Source of the DNA: Akanthomyces muscarius
Lineage: Eukaryota; Ascomycota; Sordariomycetes; Hypocreales; Cordycipitaceae
Reading direction: 5' to 3'
Assembly: GCF_028009165.1 (NCBI RefSeq)
Contig: NW_026611614.1
Location: 124,001 to 188,000 of the forward strand
DNA length: 64,000 nucleotides
The notes under the pieces are model-generated. The model was not told where the DNA came from. It did no database searches and was given only the letters and a program-made list of their open reading frames with translations. Position 1 is the first letter of the stretch, and each line of letters starts with the position of its first letter. Of this stretch, positions 31,956 to 42,064 are shown one piece after another. The translations under genes were made by a program, and so were the position numbers.

Positions 31956-34288
31956 ATGGCTGAATTTCAAAAGCGCTGGGTCACTCACCTCCGCAATAGC
32001 TCTCGTCAGGAGCCTTCTGAGCCTAATCTCAGCTGTCCCTCCTGCGCCGAGGACATTTTGCCCGACATCGAAGCTTTTCGCGTCCATGTTCGCGCCGATG
32101 AATCCAAGCACCCGACACTCACTGGAGACGCCGACATCATCGAGGCATTTAGAAAAATGGCCATCAGTCCACCCAGCCAAAGGTCAGTCAACTTTATCTC
32201 CTTCGACTCTCAGAATATGTCGCTTAAACCTTTAGATCGGGAAGCACTTCGTCCCAGTCCGCAAATGCCACAAAACAGGTAGAGGACAAGGATCTCACTA
32301 CCAGTGGGAAAGGTGACCACCAGATGAAATTTGCCCAGCGGGAAGCTTCTGTCTCTTCAAAGCACAAGAAAGCGCGATCGCCATCCTCGTCTCTCGCCCC
32401 GGCTTCGTCACCTCCCACCACGCCCGGTCGCTCTTATCGCCGCAGCGGTGTTGCTAGTGATTTTGATCGTGGCGATGCAGCCAAGAATGTAACTGGCCGA
32501 CAGCTTTGGAACCCACCGGATGAACCTAAGAGTCGAGGTTCCCGCGCCAAGGCTTCGACACCGAGGCGAGCAAGGCACATCAACCGCCCTTCTTCGATGG
32601 ACCAGCCTGTTGTCCCTGAAGTGCACCCAGCCGATATGACCACTATCCCTGACTTCTCATTTCTCCGGCAACCCGAGACACGGCCCATCTCCAAAGAGCA
32701 GTTAGCTCAGGAAGTCACAGGCATTGAGGAAGGTCTGAGGCTGGTCGAGGCTAAGTGCATGGAACTAAGTGTTTCTCCAGAGAAGAGGATCCCGCAATCT
32801 CAAAAGCTCAGCGTAGAGCAATATCAGAAACTTATCGGCTTACATCGAACACTGCTACACGAACACCATGATTTCTTTCTCGCTTGCCAACATCCGTCAG
32901 CTAATGCAGCGCTTCGCCGCCTTCCCGCCAGGTATAACATGCCTGCGCGCATGTGGCGCTACGGCATCCAATCATTTTTGGAACTCCTTCGCAAAAGATT
33001 GCCCGACTCGCGGGAACATATGCTCACGTTTATATGTATTGCATATAGCACTATGACACTTTTATATGAGACTGTGCCTGGTTTTGTGGGAACTTGGATC
33101 GAATGTCTTGGGGATCTAAGCAGATACCGTATGGCTATTGAGGACGATGATATTCGGGATCGTGAGACTTGGACTTCCGTCTCCCGAGCTTGGTATTCAA
33201 AGGCTTCAGATCGTTCACCAGAGGTTGGGCGGCTTTATCATCATCTGGCTATTCTTGCCAGGCCCGATGCCCTACAGCAGTTATATTACTATAACAAGTC
33301 ACTATGCGTCCCGGCTCCCTTCCCGAGCGCCTGGGACAGCATTATGTCGCTTTTCAAGCCAATTTTGGGAAGGACAACCTCGCTAGATTCATCCGACGGG
33401 GAGTTTGTCAGAATTCATGCCATCCTGTTTTCTGGACTTAAGCGCGAGGAACTAGAGGACTCTATGGCCGAATTTCTTGGTACTCTGGATAGGAACATCG
33501 CGGAAAGGAACAAGGACTGGCTCCATTCAGGGTAAGTGTTAACCTCTTTTTTATGCCTGCTCAAGTTAACTAACATGGTATTATCTAGCTACTATATAGC
33601 TATCTCTCTCATCTGCTCTCTTCTCGGTTACGGCGCAACTACCAACCCCCTCAAGGTAGCTCTCTTAGCCGGTGAAAAAGCTGATGCGCCTGCTGCACCA
33701 GCCCTCGATCCTGCAGCTACGAAGAATGTTATCGACGAGGCCACTGCCGCCAAAACATTTGAAACTGCAAGATCGTTTGTCATGCAAACATGCGACATTG
33801 TTTTCTGGCGCAAAGCAGATATCAACTGTCTTCCCTTTTTTCACACAATTATGGTCTTTTTATATTATTTGGCTCAGCACCCTAAAGCCATGTCACTCGT
33901 TGCGGACCATGTTCCATGGAAACGCGTCGCCGACGTACTTAACGAGGCTTATCCTGCCCTAATGTCGAAGCCGAGAATGGCGAATGCAGAGTTTCCACGG
34001 CCGCCACGCAACGAGCCTCTGCGTCCACTAGCAGAAGATTATGGTATGCGAGGGCTCGAACTTGCGAAGAACTACTTCCCTCAAGATTGGTTTTCTAGCA
34101 AAAAGATTGAAGATGATGAGAAGATGTTTGAGCCGCCCTCACTTGGAGATGAGCGACGTCAGCGCCTACTCTGGCTCGGACGCCGAATATGTAGTCTAGG
34201 GAACTGGATCGCGTGGGACGAAGGCGCGAGCCGTTTTACTGTCAATTCGCAATTTGAACAAGACGCTGACGTGCCTGAAGAGACTTGA
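31956..34288 (+). CDS. Est1-type DNA/RNA-binding domain protein (EST1/SMG7-like fungal family)
   Basis: Predicted 740-aa protein: exons 31956..32182, 32236..33531 and 33589..34288, with introns of 53 and 57 nt (donors GTCAGT and GTAAGT; the second has a TTAACTAAC branch). An in-frame CTG/ATG region starts 69 nt further up (31887), so the N-terminus is uncertain. Residues ~1-225 are Ser/Pro-rich with one CPSCAED pair. Residues ~260-450 carry the family core: YQKLIGLHRTLLHEHHDFF, then YNMPARMWRYGIQSFLELLR and GRLYHHLAILARPDALQQLY followed by YNKSLCVPAPFPSA, as in fungal Est1-type proteins. These helical domains act in telomerase recruitment or nonsense-mediated decay in the named yeast and animal members; many fungal copies are uncharacterised. 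Two degenerate copies of its 3' end lie just upstream. Confidence 0.9.
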
Positions 34289-34763
34289 ATCTTCTAGTGT
34301 TGGCTGGCTGTGCGACGCTCACCCACAGCGCCGTGCCGGGGGGACGGCCCGCGGAGCGCTGCCCTGGTGCCTGCAAGCCACTCTCAGCGGCCAGCGCAAT
34401 ATGTTACCGTTTGGTTGAGTGGGATAGCTTGGATGACTGAAGACGATAAAAGCCAGTGTTCCAGCCATGTGAGACTAGCAGTGGCGCCACAGTTTGCGCG
34501 GGTGTAAGTACCACCAATGGTTGGCCCGGGGACTGAAGAGCAAGCTCGGGCTGCCAAAGTCGGAGACCAGTCTTGGAGTAGCCCAGAAAGAGCATAAACA
34601 GACATAGATTACAATTAAAAAAAATCGACGGATGTGTATTTTGCATGGCAGTATCTATCGCTGATTGATGTCGCTGTATCCAACTTCGACCAACTAGCAA
34701 TCCTCAAATTCACACATAATCCTATGGCAGACGAAAGACAGACAGATAGAGGCTCGAACGTAA
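34289..34763. other. Spacer, no gene seen
   Basis: The first ~20 bp continue the similarity to the degenerate fragment at 29905. Otherwise no coding signal; an A-run occurs at ~34617. Confidence 0.55.
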
Positions 34764-35382
34764 TTACGTTTTGGGACGCACATCTTCTGCTGCTTCAGGG
34801 AATTCCTCATTCATAGTACCTGCTATAGCAAACAGTAACGGTGTTGAATCAGAATTTCGATTGAAAGCGATGGTAGCACAGCCCTCAGCGCGAAAGTAAT
34901 CCGGGTCGGATTGCCCACCACAGCCGACGACAATGAATGGCTTCTGTGGCCAGTCGCGCATGAACCACTGGATCCATTCCGCATCTTCTTCCGATCGAGG
35001 CATATTCGCTGGGTAAACGAAGACTACCATGTGGTAATCTTGAAGTGATTCGGGCTCGGGTAGTAGCAGGCTCCAACTAGGAATCTCGGTAACTTCGCAT
35101 TTTCGATTGGCAGTATATCCGATCTCACAAAAAAGGGTCGGGTTATACTTTTTTTTTCATTAGCCTGAATTCGAGCTGGTTTTCTTGTATACCTACGCTG
35201 TTGTCGATAGGTTTCCGTTGTATCGCTCGCGAGACTGTGGTTTTCCCACTTCCGATACGTCCAACAACACCGATACGATAAAAAAAAGGCGGGCGTAATT
35301 TTTCGATTATGCTGGTGACATTGGTAGTAAAGAAGGACCAAGGCAATGGAGCAAATGAAAAGCAGCCTCTTTCGGACATCAT
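34764..35382 (-). pseudogene. P-loop NTPase/GTPase-like gene with a homopolymer frameshift
   Basis: From the ATG at 35382 the frame encodes a basic/hydrophobic start and a Walker A motif GVVGRIGSGKTT (about residues 35-46). It is interrupted after a run of nine A residues (plus-strand T's 35149..35157). One phase over, the reading resumes (YNPTLFCEIGYTANRK, later DYHMVVFVYPANMP and KPFIVVGCGG) and ends at 34764. Together the parts resemble a small-GTPase-like domain: P-loop, a hydrophobic strand before a D-like position, and VVGC in the NKxD region, but no clear NKxD. It is either a real frameshift mutation, a sequence error in the A-run, or slippage. No better function can be assigned. Confidence 0.55.
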
Positions 35383-36037
35383 TTCAAGCCGCAACAGGCA
35401 GGGCGACTAAATGGTTGCAAGACCGGATCGTTGTTGACGGCAGAATTCTTCCCAGTCCAGCGGCTGCCTTGACATTGTGGTTCGGCCATTACAAAGCTGC
35501 GAACGTGACAATCTCCAGGCACTCTATTATCCCCACACTGCGTCCGCATTTGGAAGACCATCGCAAACGAACTTTGAGACCGCACCTGCTCTCTATGCCG
35601 ATCGCGGCAACCTCGGCCGGTTGGTGCGTGGCTTGCGACTGACCAGTGACCGTCGCTTTGGCTCATAATTGGCGGCGGGGCAACATGGTCACCTGGTGAA
35701 ACCTTCGGAATTTGTGCTGTGGTGTTTAATGAGAAAGCACACTCCGCGGAGCCACCCGAAGCACAATAGTACCGGCCAACTTGGAACGACTCGTCGTGTC
35801 GAGCCTCGCCAAGACCATCAGTGGCACAGCTTCGGGAGCCGCTCCTACGGGGCACGTAAGCACGGCCGATTGGGCCAGTGCCTGCGGCGAGATGGATGAT
35901 CTCGCAGTGGCTTTCGATTATGTCCCCTACCTGCAGGTGAGTCCTCTGCCGCTGTGGTCGTACTTGTATTGTACTTCGTTTCGGTAGTGCAAACTGGGAA
36001 GCCGCGACACACTCCATGATAACCAGTAAGACGTTAC
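35383..36037 (+). other. Possible exon relics, no gene model
   Basis: A plus-strand frame at ~35750..35936 (VVSSLAKTISGTASG to DDLAVAFDYVPYLQ) ends precisely at a GTGAGT donor and looks protein-like, but no acceptor downstream restores the frame. A 224-aa minus-strand frame over the same DNA has no family features. Confidence 0.35.
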
Positions 36038-36256
36038 CGAATGAGCTTGCCAACGGCGGTGCGAGCCATCGACGCGATCCAACAGCGAACGAGCATACTC
36101 CGCTGCATCTTCCAACCTAGAGCTAAGACGGCATTGATGGGTGTGAGCTTTATGCACGCCCGCCATACGGATCCAACGCTTCTAGTGCTGGTGGAGGCTG
36201 TGCCGAGAGCTGAGAAGCTAGTAGCTCGTTACGACGAGGTATTTGGAGTAGACTAG
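36038..36256 (+). pseudogene. Dispersed gene relic, copy 2 of the 1.85-kb element
   Basis: An open 71-codon frame (ATG at ~36041) whose central part (GVSFMHARHTDPTLL) is repeated in broken form at ~1853..2050. It may be a short remaining exon of a gene that was lost. Product not recognised. Confidence 0.45.
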
Positions 36257-36273
36257 TGTCTCTGCATTGGGAA

Positions 36274-36295
36274 GGGGGGGGGGGGGGGGGGGGGG
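36274..36295. repeat. Poly-G tract (22 nt)
   Basis: Uninterrupted G run on the plus strand at the left edge of the minisatellite. Confidence 0.9.
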
Positions 36296-36828
36296 TGCAC
36301 CGAGGAGGAGACTGGAAGGCCGGCCGCAAGAGTTAGTAACAGGAGCTAGCAACCGGAGGTAGGAAGGGGACGTAGTAAGAGTAGGTTCGCAACATGGGTA
36401 TAGCAACAGGGGTTCAGCCACAGGACATAGCAACAGGAGGTAATAAGACGAAGTAGCAAGATGAGGTAGCAATAGGACGTAGCAGGAGGACGTAGCCGAA
36501 GTGGGTTAGCAACAGTAGGGAGCAACAGGGCGCAGCAAGATGAGATAGCAATATGAGGTAGCAATATGAGCTAGCAATATCAGGTAGCATTATAAGCTAG
36601 TAATATGAGCTAGCAATATCAGGTAGCATTATAAGCTAGTAATATGAGGTAGCAATATGAGGTAGCAATATGAGGTAGCAGTATGAGCTAGCAGTATGAG
36701 CTAGCAGTATGAGCTAGCAGTATGAGCTAGCAGTATGAGCTAGCAGTATGAGCTAGCAATATGAGCTAGCAATATCAGGTAGCATTATAAGCTAGTAATA
36801 TGAGGTAGCAATATGAGGTAGCAATAGC
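36296..36828. repeat. 13-bp minisatellite, array 1
   Basis: Tandem 13-bp units. The right part is regular (GAGCTAGCAGTAT, GAGGTAGCAATAT) while the left ~250 bp decay progressively into variants. A higher-order unit with AGCATTATAAGCTAGTAATAT occurs about three times. Thirteen is not a multiple of three, so the frames seen through it are artefacts. Confidence 0.9.
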
Positions 36829-37444
36829 GCCAGGCTTCTGTGTGTTGCTGGGGCTCCTCAGTCCAGGCGGGCTTGGGCGTCTCAGATCCCACTCCACTGG
36901 GTAGCGGTTCGCGGAAAAAGTGTGCTCCCGTACTCCGGCACCTACTCCGGCACAGTAGCCCTCCACCATTCATCTTGCGGGGGCCACACGGCAAAACATG
37001 TCCCCGTTCCGGGACAGCGCTGCCAAGAGCGCTGCGCCTTGGCGCACTTGGGAGCTCCCTGGGTAGCTTGAAGACCCGCTGTACTTGTTCTCGGCAGCCA
37101 ATCGCATGTAATGTGCTCGCGACGGGCTCAGATTGGGCGCGCTCATCAGGCCTCATCATGATCACACTCTTCTTTTCGAAGGCAATGCACTCTGAGAGTT
37201 TCAGAGCCAAAGTTCCGCCTGGATGGCTTCTACAGAGGTCGCGCTCCCAAATGCAGCATACCTTCTTCATCTGTCGTCTAAACCATCTCAAGCACAGTTT
37301 TCCGCTATTTTATTTATGACGTCAGGGTTCACAAAATTTGTTCAAATTACCAGTATCCACCAACCCCGCCACGATTTTTTTGAGTCATTTTCCACGCTGT
37401 ACACAGACGTGCTATGCTCTATTGTTTCAGCCTTTTGCTGGCAT
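36829..37444. other. Unique spacer to the right of array 1
   Basis: No gene seen; frames on both strands overlap each other without motifs. A TTTTATTTATG element at ~37306 may belong to the promoter of the next gene. Confidence 0.5.
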
Positions 37445-37791
37445 ATGCCTGCGTTTTGCACACATCCTCTGCCACAGCTCCAAGAAATGGTAGGTTGTAA
37501 ACATTGTGTCGTTTTACTATCTCTGACGCGGAACAGTTTGAGTATAAAAAGCTCGACACGGACGATCCAGAACTCTGGAAAAACCTCGACGGCAGCAGCG
37601 GCACTCGCGTGGACGGCACCGGTCAAAAACTACGGTTCAAGAACTGTGGCTTGGACGTTTACAAGAAGGAGGGAGGAAAAGAGAAACATGATCAGATGAT
37701 TCAGATAACTACGGGGGAATGTGTCGTGCCGAAGGGCGTCTTCATTGTAATAGTCGTCGGCGATGACGGAGGCTTTCGAGTGATTTCCTAG
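37445..37791 (+). CDS. Hypothetical protein, 99 aa
   Basis: Exons 37445..37489 and 37537..37791, joined in phase 0 by a 47-nt intron (GTAGGT, CTCTGAC branch, AACAG). Soluble and charged, with a beta-like C-terminal half (VVPKGVFIVIVVGDDGGFRV). No signal peptide. Its last 50 coding bases overlap the 3' end of the minus-strand gene 37742..38878, which is unusual; one of the two 3' ends may be wrong. Not recognised. Confidence 0.5.
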
Positions 37792-38878
37792 GAAATAATC
37801 TGCCCTTCAATTTTAATCCTGAGGCAGAGTCAATTCTGAAGACCAGCTCACCTGCCTCGTGTGAGCTTGCGGGTATGGAGAAAGAGGCACTGGCACTTGG
37901 CCAGAGTGCATCAGACCCTTCGAATTCTTGCGGCAGGCAAGCCTGGAAGATGTCGTCACAGCAGTGCTCTTTCAGGGCTTCTGGGTTTAAACCGCAGAGA
38001 GTCAGGTTTGGGTTTGGTAGAATGCGACAATTCTGGGAACTCATAAATCGAACACCACCCGCGTCTTGGAATTCGAGACCTGTCAAACTCAGCGCAAGGT
38101 CGCTGACATATCGTGGCTGCACTTTCACGTGAACAATGCATCCCCAACGTATCTTTCCTTCAACATATGCCATACCTATATCAAGGAGTGGATCATCCGC
38201 GCCGGTTCGTTGCTCAAGCACCTCAATCTTAGCCAGCATCTCAGCTGGGAAAAGCAAGGACGCTTTCGAGGGTGAGAGGCCAAGAAACGCCCCGAAGGGA
38301 CCCGACGCTTTTGTTTGGCGTCCAATCGCAGGCATCGTCATCGTATTTACCGCCGGCAGAGTAGCACTGCTCATGCCGTCGTGCGCCGTCGCCTCTCCCG
38401 CCAGCGGCATCGTAGTTCGGCGCTCGTCGTTGTGCCACATTGCCGTTTCTATCAATTTCCTCTTTCCAGGCTTGGAACGAGGCACATAGCTTGCTTCGAT
38501 GGTTTGCGCGAATTTCTCGACATTCTCCATGACTCCCGCACCTTGCATCTCTTGGAGAAAGGTGGTGACTTCCCGTCCCAACGCCGCAGGGTCCTTTGCT
38601 GCCTCTTCGTTAAGGGCTACCATTCGCCGGTGCAGCTTCGATTGCCCCTCGTAGAAATGGCGACCCTCGGCGCTGATTCGGTTCACATCGTACACAACCC
38701 ATGCTATAATGCTTTCTCGAAGAAATGCACTGCCACTCTTCGTCTCGTTCCCCTTTACAGCATCTTCATATCTCTTCTTCAAATCTCTTGGCATTCTCTG
38801 GCGCTTTTTCACCTCATCAAGCATCCATAAAAGCTTGTGAGGCTCACAGTGTTCAGATGTAGCCGTTCGTGTGCCCAT
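37742..38878 (-). CDS. Hypothetical protein, 378 aa
   Basis: Single long frame with ATG at 38878. The first ~130 residues are helical and charged (LLWMLDEVKKRQRMPRDLKK, ending in a TTFLQEM helix). A linker of ~80 Thr/Pro/Ala-rich residues follows, then a globular C-terminal region (KIRWGCIVHVKVQPRYVSDL). It ends in a very basic segment (ESLRHRRRLLQ). A possible 3' intron from GTGAGC near 37855 would shorten the tail and reduce the overlap with the convergent gene. It lies between two related minisatellites. Family not recognised. Confidence 0.65.
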   Translation of the reverse strand: MGTRTATSEHCEPHKLLWMLDEVKKRQRMPRDLKKRYEDAVKGNETKSGSAFLRESIIAWVVYDVNRISAEGRHFYEGQSKLHRRMVALNEEAAKDPAALGREVTTFLQEMQGAGVMENVEKFAQTIEASYVPRSKPGKRKLIETAMWHNDERRTTMPLAGEATAHDGMSSATLPAVNTMTMPAIGRQTKASGPFGAFLGLSPSKASLLFPAEMLAKIEVLEQRTGADDPLLDIGMAYVEGKIRWGCIVHVKVQPRYVSDLALSLTGLEFQDAGGVRFMSSQNCRILPNPNLTLCGLNPEALKEHCCDDIFQACLPQEFEGSDALWPSASASFSIPASSHEAGELVFRIDSASGLKLKGRLFPRKSLESLRHRRRLLQ

Positions 38879-38880
38879 TT

Positions 38881-39128
38881 GGAAGGAGGAGGGATAGACA
38901 AGGAGGGGGGAGGAGGAGAGGTAGAGGAGCTAACAGGAGGGAACGAGGTAAAAATGAGGAGGTAACAAGGAAGAGGTAACGGGAAGAGGTAAGGATAAGA
39001 GGTAAGGATAAGAGGTAAGGATATGAGGTAAGGATATGAGGTAAGGATATGAGGTAAGGATATGAGGTAAGGAGAAGGAGGTGAGGAGGAGGAGGTGAGG
39101 AGGAGGAGGTGAGGAGGAGGAGGTAACA
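38881..39128. repeat. 13-14-bp purine-rich minisatellite, array 2
   Basis: Tandem GAGGTAAGGATAT (13 bp) units, turning into 14-bp GTGAGGAGGAGGAG units on the right. The 13-bp unit is close to the GAGGTAGCAATAT unit of array 1 and in the same orientation. Confidence 0.9.
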
Positions 39129-39649
39129 GATGGCCTACGCCACTGAAGAGCAGGCTAAAAATTCAGAGCCCCACGTGCCCAACTCTGGTCCATGAGCCGT
39201 ACAGACTGAATTTGTGGGGTCCCGCCTGTCGGCGTGTCAACGTCACTGTCCCGTCCAAGTAGCGCCTCCCGCTCGACAAAGACTTCCCAGCCGTGCAGGG
39301 GTTTTCCACACTCGATTTTCTTCATTGATGGCTGCACATACCCTATTTCATCTTCTGGCAAGACCTCGAAGTCGTGGCATCGTCTCTCTTCTCAATTGGT
39401 GTCGATGCTCGTAGGCCGATCGGTGGCCTTTCTGTTTTGCTGCCGCTGGAGTTTGGCGCGTGTGATTCTTCGTTTACAGACATTTTGTATTTTAAGGCTA
39501 AAATGTAGAAAAGCATCTGCTAGCTGGTCCTAATGCCCAGGAATATCACTTATTAAAGAGATCTGACATGGCAAATTAATCGCGCAGTTCTACCTCCCCG
39601 CTGAATTGCCTGCTGAGAATTGACATTCGCTATACCAATGGCATTGGGG
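39129..39649. other. Spacer with an orphan exon-like frame
   Basis: On the minus strand at 39155..~39400 an open frame without an ATG (KIECGKPLHGWEVFVEREAL) looks protein-like but cannot be extended by splicing. Otherwise no gene. Confidence 0.35.
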
Positions 39650-40450
39650 CTTGTACCGCCAGCTATTTTTAGTCAAAGCCAATCAGTCGCCACAGATCAA
39701 CGTTCGCAGACTCTCGGAAATAGATCGTAGCTACGGTGCACTGTTTCGGCAGTTCGAATTGGAAAATGATTGCGTGCCCAGACGAACGCCCCGGGTGCCG
39801 CCGCGCTCTCGTCTCGGTTCTGAGCATCGTAGCTTGTGTGACCTAGATTAATGAGACAACCTCGGGCCCTCCGTTGGCATCCACCAGGATATGGGATGAT
39901 CGATACAACGTGCGTCGCCGGAAAAGGGAAACATGTCCGCCTGCGCTGCGAGTAGCCCATTCCTTGCCGTGATCCCGACTCAAGGCAACGCCGCGTACTT
40001 CTAAATTTAGCTCTTGCTCGTAGCCATTGATGCCTAGGCTTGTCTAGTACGATTTTTAAGTTATTTGCGTTACTTTTTGTTGTCAGTCCAGACGACGGAA
40101 ATGGCAAGCAATGGCAGATCTGCCGGACGACATTACTATACAGGGCAGCTTGATCACAGCTTCGCCCTCATCCCAAACCTAAACGTACTTGTGACCAATA
40201 ACATGGCGCCCAGTACCGCTGTGGCTTGTGCTAGAGAGTATGGTCTGCGAAGTTATGGGCTGTGCATGCTCCCCGGGGAGTACCTGACGGCGGTGGATCG
40301 ATCTCCCGGGAGGGCCTCCGCTGAGCTTTGCTAGAGGCAATGCTGCGCCGGTCAGCTGCAACACACCATCTCTTCGTTTATGAGTGTTCGTTCTGTCGAA
40401 CCACGAAGGGGTTTTTGACATCGTCGGACGTGTAGTATCACGGTGGCGCT
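39650..40450 (+). pseudogene. Dispersed gene relic, copy 2
   Basis: Counterpart of 6931..7640: same order of blocks (an RQFELENDC-type peptide, CGCGTACTTCTAAAT, GACGGAAATGGCAAGCAA, VTNNMAPSTAVACA) over ~700 bp with many substitutions and small gaps. Frames are short, so it is a relic. Confidence 0.5.
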
Positions 40451-40659
40451 CAACTTTACACTAGGTGGATGAACAACTGGAGAAAACAGCGCGATCATCT
40501 AGGCTGGAGGATTTGGCCTGGCAAGTTGCTCGCCGCTGATTCTGCGCTGGATCATTTAAAGCGAGAAGCTTGGCAGTAAATCCAAGTTTTGTTTTCTGTT
40601 TGTCCTGCAACCACAAGAAAAGTACTTCTGATCCTTTTCCCTTACGCTACTCTTTAAAA

Positions 40660-41151
40660 ATGCCGCCTTTCCGCGAAAACCGAGAGGTCTATCCGCTAGA
40701 CAGAGAAAAGGAACACGCCTTGCTATGCACTATCGAGCTTATTCGAGATTTCGAAGGACATGTGTCAAAAGAAATCCACGATATGATAAAGGACCAAGCT
40801 GAATCACATTTCACATGGTTATTAGACAAAAAACATCGGACCTTTTCGAAAGCAACATTTATGTTGTACAATCGTTTCGCTGAAGCCCTACGGAAGACGA
40901 TCAAGCATCAACCTCAGAAAGAAGAACGCCTCCAAGCGGCCATTTCTGCCTATTGGACAAACCTATGGGGAACCGGCAGGAAGGCTGAGCCCCGAGACCA
41001 CCAAGCTCCCGTGCGGATCAGTAGCGCAAGTAGTCACCAACGCTCTAGTCTGGTTGGAGCACGCAGAAGAGGCACCCTTAGGGCTGTGAGGGTTACGAAC
41101 ATGCTGATCTTCTTCGTTCTTACCACTCAATTGGTAGTATCATGCGACTAG
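40660..41151 (+). CDS. Hypothetical protein with C-terminal hydrophobic segment, 163 aa
   Basis: ATG at 40660, directly after a pyrimidine-rich leader; the frame is open for 30 codons upstream but without an ATG. The first ~110 residues are charged and helical (EKEHALLCTIELIRDFEGH, RFAEALRKTIKHQPQKEER). A basic Ser/Arg-rich stretch follows, then a hydrophobic end (MLIFFVLTTQLVVS) compatible with a tail anchor. Not recognised. Confidence 0.6.
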   Translation: MPPFRENREVYPLDREKEHALLCTIELIRDFEGHVSKEIHDMIKDQAESHFTWLLDKKHRTFSKATFMLYNRFAEALRKTIKHQPQKEERLQAAISAYWTNLWGTGRKAEPRDHQAPVRISSASSHQRSSLVGARRRGTLRAVRVTNMLIFFVLTTQLVVSCD

Positions 41152-42064
41152 CAAGACCCGGAACAGTGCCTATTTTCCCCGTTGTGCTTGGGTTAGCGCT
41201 CTGGCAGTCCGTGGCGAGTAGGCTGCCCGTTCTCCAGACGGCATGTGTCGCAAAGCTCCCGTAGCCAATACAAAGACATTTCTCAGAGACCCCGCAGCTT
41301 CTTGATGATTTGTGACGTCCTAGTCCCACGGCTCAGCTACTGCGGAATGGCTGCCGTCAATTGCGGCGTCAGCCAGGCCAGCTCATTGCCCAGAACGACT
41401 TGCCGAGCGAGCTAGCCATGCTACTACTGCTGCAGGCCCTGTGACAGCTTCACCCCACCCCCCTTGACCCTCCAGTTAATGGTGTCGCAGTGCATGGATC
41501 CACCACTGTTCGGCTGTACAAAGCAAAGAATGCTCGGCATGGTAGGCTGGTCTTGTTGTGGTCCTCAGTGACAACAACACTTCTGCCAAGGAAGCAAGTC
41601 ACTTGCCGTGATTACCCTGCTCCCCGCAGACTATCAACTCCGTCCCTGCATGGCTGACATCCGGTGTGATTCGACCCCTTGCTTCGAACTGTTTACTGTA
41701 GCCTGTCCAAGTTTGCTTATCAAGCGAGACTGATGCAAGCCCTCGAGTCGGTCCTGGAGTATGGACCACTTGTCATTCTCCTTCCACTATCAATACGACC
41801 TGCGTTGCAGGACCGGCTCTTGTCCGAATCAATATGCATCGTTGCGCGTCCGTACCCCACGACGTCAAACATTGCCAGCACTGTCCCACATCCTGCACAC
41901 AGTCCCAGAAAGCGGTCGCAGCATCCAAGCGGCTCACTTTTGGTCAAACTTATCCAGCAAGGTAAACAGCGCCAGCCTTGTCAGCCTGCATAGCATGATG
42001 AATGGTAGTTCCTCTTTGCCTTGGCTGCGCTTCCCGCGCCGTTTATCTAGACACGATGCAATGG
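41152..42064. other. Spacer, possible remains of the 5' part of the next gene
   Basis: No intact gene. Some open stretches (~41679..42060) could be decayed 5' exons of the DUF3295 gene, but I find no recognisable DUF1752 (AreA GATA-like) region, which normally precedes DUF3295. Confidence 0.4.

Noticed and set aside
35379..36053. 224-residue minus-strand frame
   Set aside because: Its C-terminal part overlaps the P-loop gene's 5' end and its composition (Cys/Ser/Arg/Gln-rich) is that of a shadow of the plus-strand exon-like frame.
36296..36828. CRISPR-like array
   Set aside because: Units are directly tandem 13-mers without unique spacers, in a eukaryotic context.
36218..36969. Leu/Tyr-rich minus-strand frames
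   Set aside because: They are translations of the 13-bp minisatellite, whose unit is not a multiple of three.
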